From: Mesorhizobium loti
GTDB lineage: Bacteria > Pseudomonadota > Alphaproteobacteria > Rhizobiales > Rhizobiaceae
Length of the DNA: 64,000 bases
Assembly (NCBI RefSeq): GCF_003148495.1
Contig: NZ_QGGH01000004.1
Location: 124,001 to 188,000, forward strand
Direction of reading: 5' to 3'
In this document: piece after piece, positions 61,140 to 64,000 of the stretch
How the letters are laid out: every line of letters begins with the position of its first letter
How positions within the stretch are numbered: position 1 is the stretch's first letter
The notes under the pieces: generated by a model
Seen by the model: the letters and a program-made list of their open reading frames with translations, nothing else
Database searches by the model: none
Told to the model about the DNA's origin: nothing
Translations under genes and position numbers: made by a program

Positions 61140-62162
61140 TCAGGCCGGTCGCTTGACCCGGTTTTTCAGCGTTTCATAACCGCGGGCGCCAAGCAGGGCG
61201 CGGGCAATGGTCTTGGCGGCACTCTTGCGGCCCTCCTGCGACTTGATCTGCCGCAGCCGTGCCGGCAGGTTGCGGGCCGCCTGGCCAAGTGCCGGCAGCG
61301 ACAGCGCGTCGGGAAAGCTGACCATGTGCGTTTCGACGCACAGCACCGGCTTGCCGGACAGTTCGGTGATCCTCAGCGCCTGTTCGTGCTCGCTCTCGAT
61401 GAACAGGATGGCATCGGATTTGCGATAGAAATCGGCCTTGAAACTGCCATGCGCGCCAAGCCGTTGCCGTTCCGCCTTGCTTGGCAGATCGAGCATGATC
61501 AGCTGGTCGTATTTGATCTCGTGCTTGGCGAGCCATGCCTCGGTCAGCGCGCGGTATTTCTCCAGCCGGCTGGTGACCAGCCAGCCGATCTTGTGGGTCG
61601 CAACATGGAGCGGCCGCGCTTCGCTGAGGAATTTCTCGTAGGCGGGGCCGTCGTCGTTTTCCGCCTCTGTCGGGTCGAGGCACAGCACGCCATCGATGTC
61701 GACGCAGCATTGCGCCAGGAATTTGTGGTGCATGAAGTTCCACTGGAACATGCGCGGATGCGGCACGACCTCGAAGACGAGGTCGGTTTCCTGGTGCTGC
61801 GGCTCAAGGCCGAACACGGCGGCAAAGGTGAAATCCGCCTCGATGCCGGCCGCCTGGATGCGGGCGCGCGCGTCGCGCATGGCGTTGCCGCCGGCGACGC
61901 TGTCATCGATCACCAGCACCTTGCGCATCTCGGAGACCTTGCGATCGAGAGCGGCACGGCGCTTGGTGACGCCTGACGTGTAGATCCGCCCAGCCAGGAA
62001 GCTGTCGAGATCGGTCATCGGGATGTTCGCCGCAAGGCTGACCAGCGTTGCCGCCAGCACGCCGCTTCTCGGCACGCCAACGACCAGGTCGATGTCGCGC
62101 GGCAGCCGGTGCAGGCCCCTGACAATGGCGTCGTTCATATCGGAGATCGATCGGTAGTGCAT
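61140..62162 (-). CDS. Phosphoribosyltransferase fused to a HAD-like domain
   Basis: A 340-residue two-domain protein. Residues about 1-120 are a type I phosphoribosyltransferase with GVPRSGVLAATL and the PRPP loop VLVIDDSVAGGNA (83-94). Residues about 150-270 look like a haloacid dehalogenase domain: VDIDGVLCLDP (Asp155, Asp157) and WLVTSRLEKYRALTEAWL. Such fusions occur in surface-polysaccharide loci and may make or recycle an activated sugar or phosphoribosyl compound; the reaction is unknown. It is 52 bases downstream of the flippase gene on the same strand. Confidence 0.78.
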   Translation of the reverse strand: MHYRSISDMNDAIVRGLHRLPRDIDLVVGVPRSGVLAATLVSLAANIPMTDLDSFLAGRIYTSGVTKRRAALDRKVSEMRKVLVIDDSVAGGNAMRDARARIQAAGIEADFTFAAVFGLEPQHQETDLVFEVVPHPRMFQWNFMHHKFLAQCCVDIDGVLCLDPTEAENDDGPAYEKFLSEARPLHVATHKIGWLVTSRLEKYRALTEAWLAKHEIKYDQLIMLDLPSKAERQRLGAHGSFKADFYRKSDAILFIESEHEQALRITELSGKPVLCVETHMVSFPDALSLPALGQAARNLPARLRQIKSQEGRKSAAKTIARALLGARGYETLKNRVKRPA

Positions 62163-62214
62163 GGTTCAGACCTGGTCCTGGAAGGGATGTCCGTAGCTGT
62201 CGAAGGCGACCAAA

Positions 62215-63711
62215 TTATTGCGCTTCGCGCGGCGCTGCCGCGGGCAGCCTTGCCGGCAGCATCTTAAGAGCCTCGCGCAAGGCTTCGCGGCCGGAGGCGA
62301 ATGCCAGGGCGATGACGATGGTGATGAGGTAAGCGAGCACGGCGCCGCTGGCCAGGGCAACGACATGCTGCTGCGGCAGCAGTGGCTTGATGAACCAGAT
62401 CGCGGCCAGCGCCAGATGGGCGCCAAGCACGAACGGCGCTGCCGCGCGAAACACGTGATGCGCCTGCAGCGGTCCGCTCTTGCCGACATAGAGCCACAGG
62501 AACGGTGTCCGCAGATACTCGCTGATCGCATAGGCAATCGCCACGCCCAGCGCCCCATATGGCAGGCCGAGCATGAAGGCCAGCACCGATGTCACGGCCG
62601 TTATGATACCCCAGCGCATGAAGTCGCCGGAGCGGCCCTGGCTGACGAAAAGCCACCCGGCCGGATTGTTGAGCGGCTGCAGCAGCCCGGCAAAGCCGAG
62701 CGCCAGGAAAATCGAGGCGCTTGCGCGCCATTGCTCACCGAGCACGAAGGGGATCAGCACATCCGACATCGCGGTGGCGAAGGCGACGCCGGGAAGCGCC
62801 ACCAGCAGGATCAGCGGCATGACGCGCAGATAGGCGCTGCGGTAGCGATCCGGCTCGTCCTTCAGCCTTGAGAGCGCCGGAACCATGACTTTCGACAAGG
62901 GATTGGTGATCTGGCTCAGCGGAAACAGAAGCAGCTTGTAGGCGCGATCATAGAGGCCGAGCTGCGCCTCGCCCCAGTATTTGCCGATCAGCACATTGTC
63001 GAGGTTGCGGGCAAAGAAATTGGCGAAGTTGAAGCCGGTGATGCCGGCGCCGAAATTTATCAGCTCGCTGATGCCGGCGACCTTGCGCGGCAGGCCCGGA
63101 CGCCAGCGCGAGCTCGCCCAGTAGCAGAGCGTCGGCAGCACAGCACCGGTCAGCGTGCCGGCAAACAACGCCCAATAGGAGCGGTCGATGAAGGTCCAGG
63201 CGATCGACACGGCAAGCCCGGCGATGGCGCTGGCGACGTCGATGACGGCCAGGCGGCCGAACTGCATGCGGCGCGTCAAGAGCGCCAGATGCTGGGCGCC
63301 CAGCCCGTAGGCCATGATCTGCAGCCCGAATGCGGCGACAAGACCCGTCACACGCGGCTCGCCATAGAAGGCGGCGACCAGCGGTGCTGCGCCCGCAAGG
63401 ACGCAAGCCAGGATCGCACTGACGGCGACATTGATCCAGAAGAGGTAGTTCACCTCTTCATGCCGGATGCCGCTTTTCTGGATTGTCGCCTGGGTCAGGC
63501 CGAAATCCTGGAACAGCGCGATGAAGGCCAGTACCGGCGCACACATCGCCACGACACCGAAATCCTGTGGCGACAACAGCCGCGACAGCACGATGACGGA
63601 CAGGATCTGTGTCGCGACCCGCACCGATTGCGCCATGGCCGTGACGACCGCGCCGCGCCCGACCGATTTGCGCAAGGAGCCTTCTGGCGGATCGAATGCA
63701 TTGGCTTCCAA
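62215..63711 (-). CDS. Wzx/ExoT-like polysaccharide flippase
   Basis: A 498-residue integral membrane protein with 12-14 hydrophobic segments and the polysaccharide-transporter layout: GRGAVVTAMAQSVRVATQILSVIVLSRLLSPQDFG at the N-terminus and QLGLYDRAYKLLLFPLSQITNPLSKVMVPALSRL in the middle. It should move lipid-linked repeat units across the inner membrane. No ATG is available; TTG at 63709-63711 with AGGA at eight bases is chosen over TTG at 63804. Confidence 0.85.
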   Translation of the reverse strand: MEANAFDPPEGSLRKSVGRGAVVTAMAQSVRVATQILSVIVLSRLLSPQDFGVVAMCAPVLAFIALFQDFGLTQATIQKSGIRHEEVNYLFWINVAVSAILACVLAGAAPLVAAFYGEPRVTGLVAAFGLQIMAYGLGAQHLALLTRRMQFGRLAVIDVASAIAGLAVSIAWTFIDRSYWALFAGTLTGAVLPTLCYWASSRWRPGLPRKVAGISELINFGAGITGFNFANFFARNLDNVLIGKYWGEAQLGLYDRAYKLLLFPLSQITNPLSKVMVPALSRLKDEPDRYRSAYLRVMPLILLVALPGVAFATAMSDVLIPFVLGEQWRASASIFLALGFAGLLQPLNNPAGWLFVSQGRSGDFMRWGIITAVTSVLAFMLGLPYGALGVAIAYAISEYLRTPFLWLYVGKSGPLQAHHVFRAAAPFVLGAHLALAAIWFIKPLLPQQHVVALASGAVLAYLITIVIALAFASGREALREALKMLPARLPAAAPREAQ

Positions 63712-63791
63712 ATTCAGGATTCCTGATTTTTTGCACGGATTTCCGAGCTCGAAAATCCACCACCGCCGCCGACCACAAACTACGGCAATAA

Positions 63792-63806
63792 TTTTGCAGT
63801 GCAACA
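63792..63806 (+). promoter_or_regulatory. Shared EPS/lasso dyad, first of two copies between flippase and glycosyltransferase
   Basis: TTTTGCAGTGCAACA matches the dyad at 12 to 13 positions and contains the perfect TTGCA-G-TGCAA palindrome. It lies 81 bases upstream of the flippase start and about 90 bases before the divergent gene at 63897. Confidence 0.5.
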
Positions 63807-63832
63807 GAAAACGTCGATCGATGCAGCAAAAA

Positions 63833-63847
63833 TGTTGCGATGCAGCA
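63833..63847 (-). promoter_or_regulatory. Shared EPS/lasso dyad, second of two copies
   Basis: The minus strand reads TGCTGCATCGCAACA, an almost exact match to the consensus. The half GATGCAGCAA is also repeated directly just upstream (near 63820-63829). It is about 50 bases before the glycosyltransferase start at 63897, the same distance seen at exoY and at the precursor. Confidence 0.55.
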
Positions 63848-63896
63848 AGAGCTGTACTAGCATTCCCATGGGTGGGCCAACAGCGGTCGAGTTTTT

Positions 63897-64000
63897 ATGC
63901 TGCATGTCTTGTACCTTGTGCACGACGTTTCCGACCCGGCCGTGCGCCGGCGGATCACGATGCTCAGGGCAGGTGGGGCCCAGGTCACCCTGGCCGGCTT
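63897..64000 (+). CDS. Glycosyltransferase N-terminus (partial)
   Basis: The ATG at 63897 opens a frame to the window end: MLHVLYLVHDVSDPAVRRR then ITMLRAGGAQVTLAGF. This is the start of a GT-B (family 4) acceptor domain, with the usual first strand, helix and second strand. Only 34 residues are visible, so assignment is tentative. It is divergent from the flippase, with two dyad copies between them. Confidence 0.6.
   Translation, partial: MLHVLYLVHDVSDPAVRRRITMLRAGGAQVTLAG

Overview
The window looks like chromosome from a high-GC alphaproteobacterium of the order Hyphomicrobiales, most probably a Mesorhizobium-type rhizobium. This rests on gene content (sarcosine oxidase operon, acetone carboxylase, ExoY/ExoF/ExoQ exopolysaccharide genes with an ExoX/SyrA-like repressor), frequent GTG/TTG starts and densely packed short operons. 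I see no tRNA, rRNA, CRISPR array, insertion sequence or integrase.

Layout. (1) 0-9 kb: end of an unknown gene, a small membrane protein preceded by a hairpin, then a minus-strand operon for methyl-glycine breakdown (dimethylglycine dehydrogenase-like gene and soxBDAG) with a TetR regulator; a matching 13-bp site lies in front of both. (2) 9-13 kb: semialdehyde dehydrogenase, DUF1349 protein, dihydrodipicolinate-synthase-family lyase and a GntR regulator, with a perfect 32-bp palindrome in front of the lyase. (3) 13-18 kb: glycosyltransferase, mercuric-reductase-like flavoprotein lacking the usual His/Glu dyad, and a glucoamylase-like protein. (4) 17.6-34.4 kb: a catabolic island (SDR, IclR, dipeptide-type ABC transporter, CoA-transferase, aldehyde dehydrogenase, class II aldolase, DUF1537 kinase, GntR, class III aminotransferase, binding protein, fused TPP-dependent E1). 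Two repeated operator types, one fitting IclR and one GntR, tie its parts together. The substrate is not evident. (5) 34.6-41.3 kb: LuxR-type regulator divergent from acxABC and an SDR. (6) 41.4-64 kb: an exopolysaccharide locus (exoQ-like, exoF, exoY, ExoX-like, glycosyltransferases, GH16 glycanase, UDP-glucose dehydrogenase, GMC oxidoreductase pair, Wzx-like flippase) with a complete lasso-peptide cluster inside it.

The most interesting part is 46.2-53.7 kb. Reading down the minus strand: a 50-residue precursor peptide at 51935-52087, short enough to be missed by gene callers, then PqqD-like recognition protein (B1), transglutaminase-like protease (B2), asparagine-synthetase-like cyclase (C), HPr-kinase-like protein (K) and ABC exporter (D). 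A nucleotidyltransferase is divergent. The leader carries the lasso Y-P-L-G-T signature, the predicted core starts with Gly and has Asp at position 9 (nine-residue ring), and it ends in Ser, the residue phosphorylated by HPr-kinase-like enzymes in paeninodin-type lasso peptides.

A 15-bp dyad, roughly TGYTGCANYGCAACA, recurs in intergenic DNA before exoQ, exoY, the lasso precursor, the nucleotidyltransferase, the 55.2-kb gene and the flippase/glycosyltransferase pair. It suggests that exopolysaccharide and lasso genes share a regulator. All product names come from reading the translations; no database search was run.
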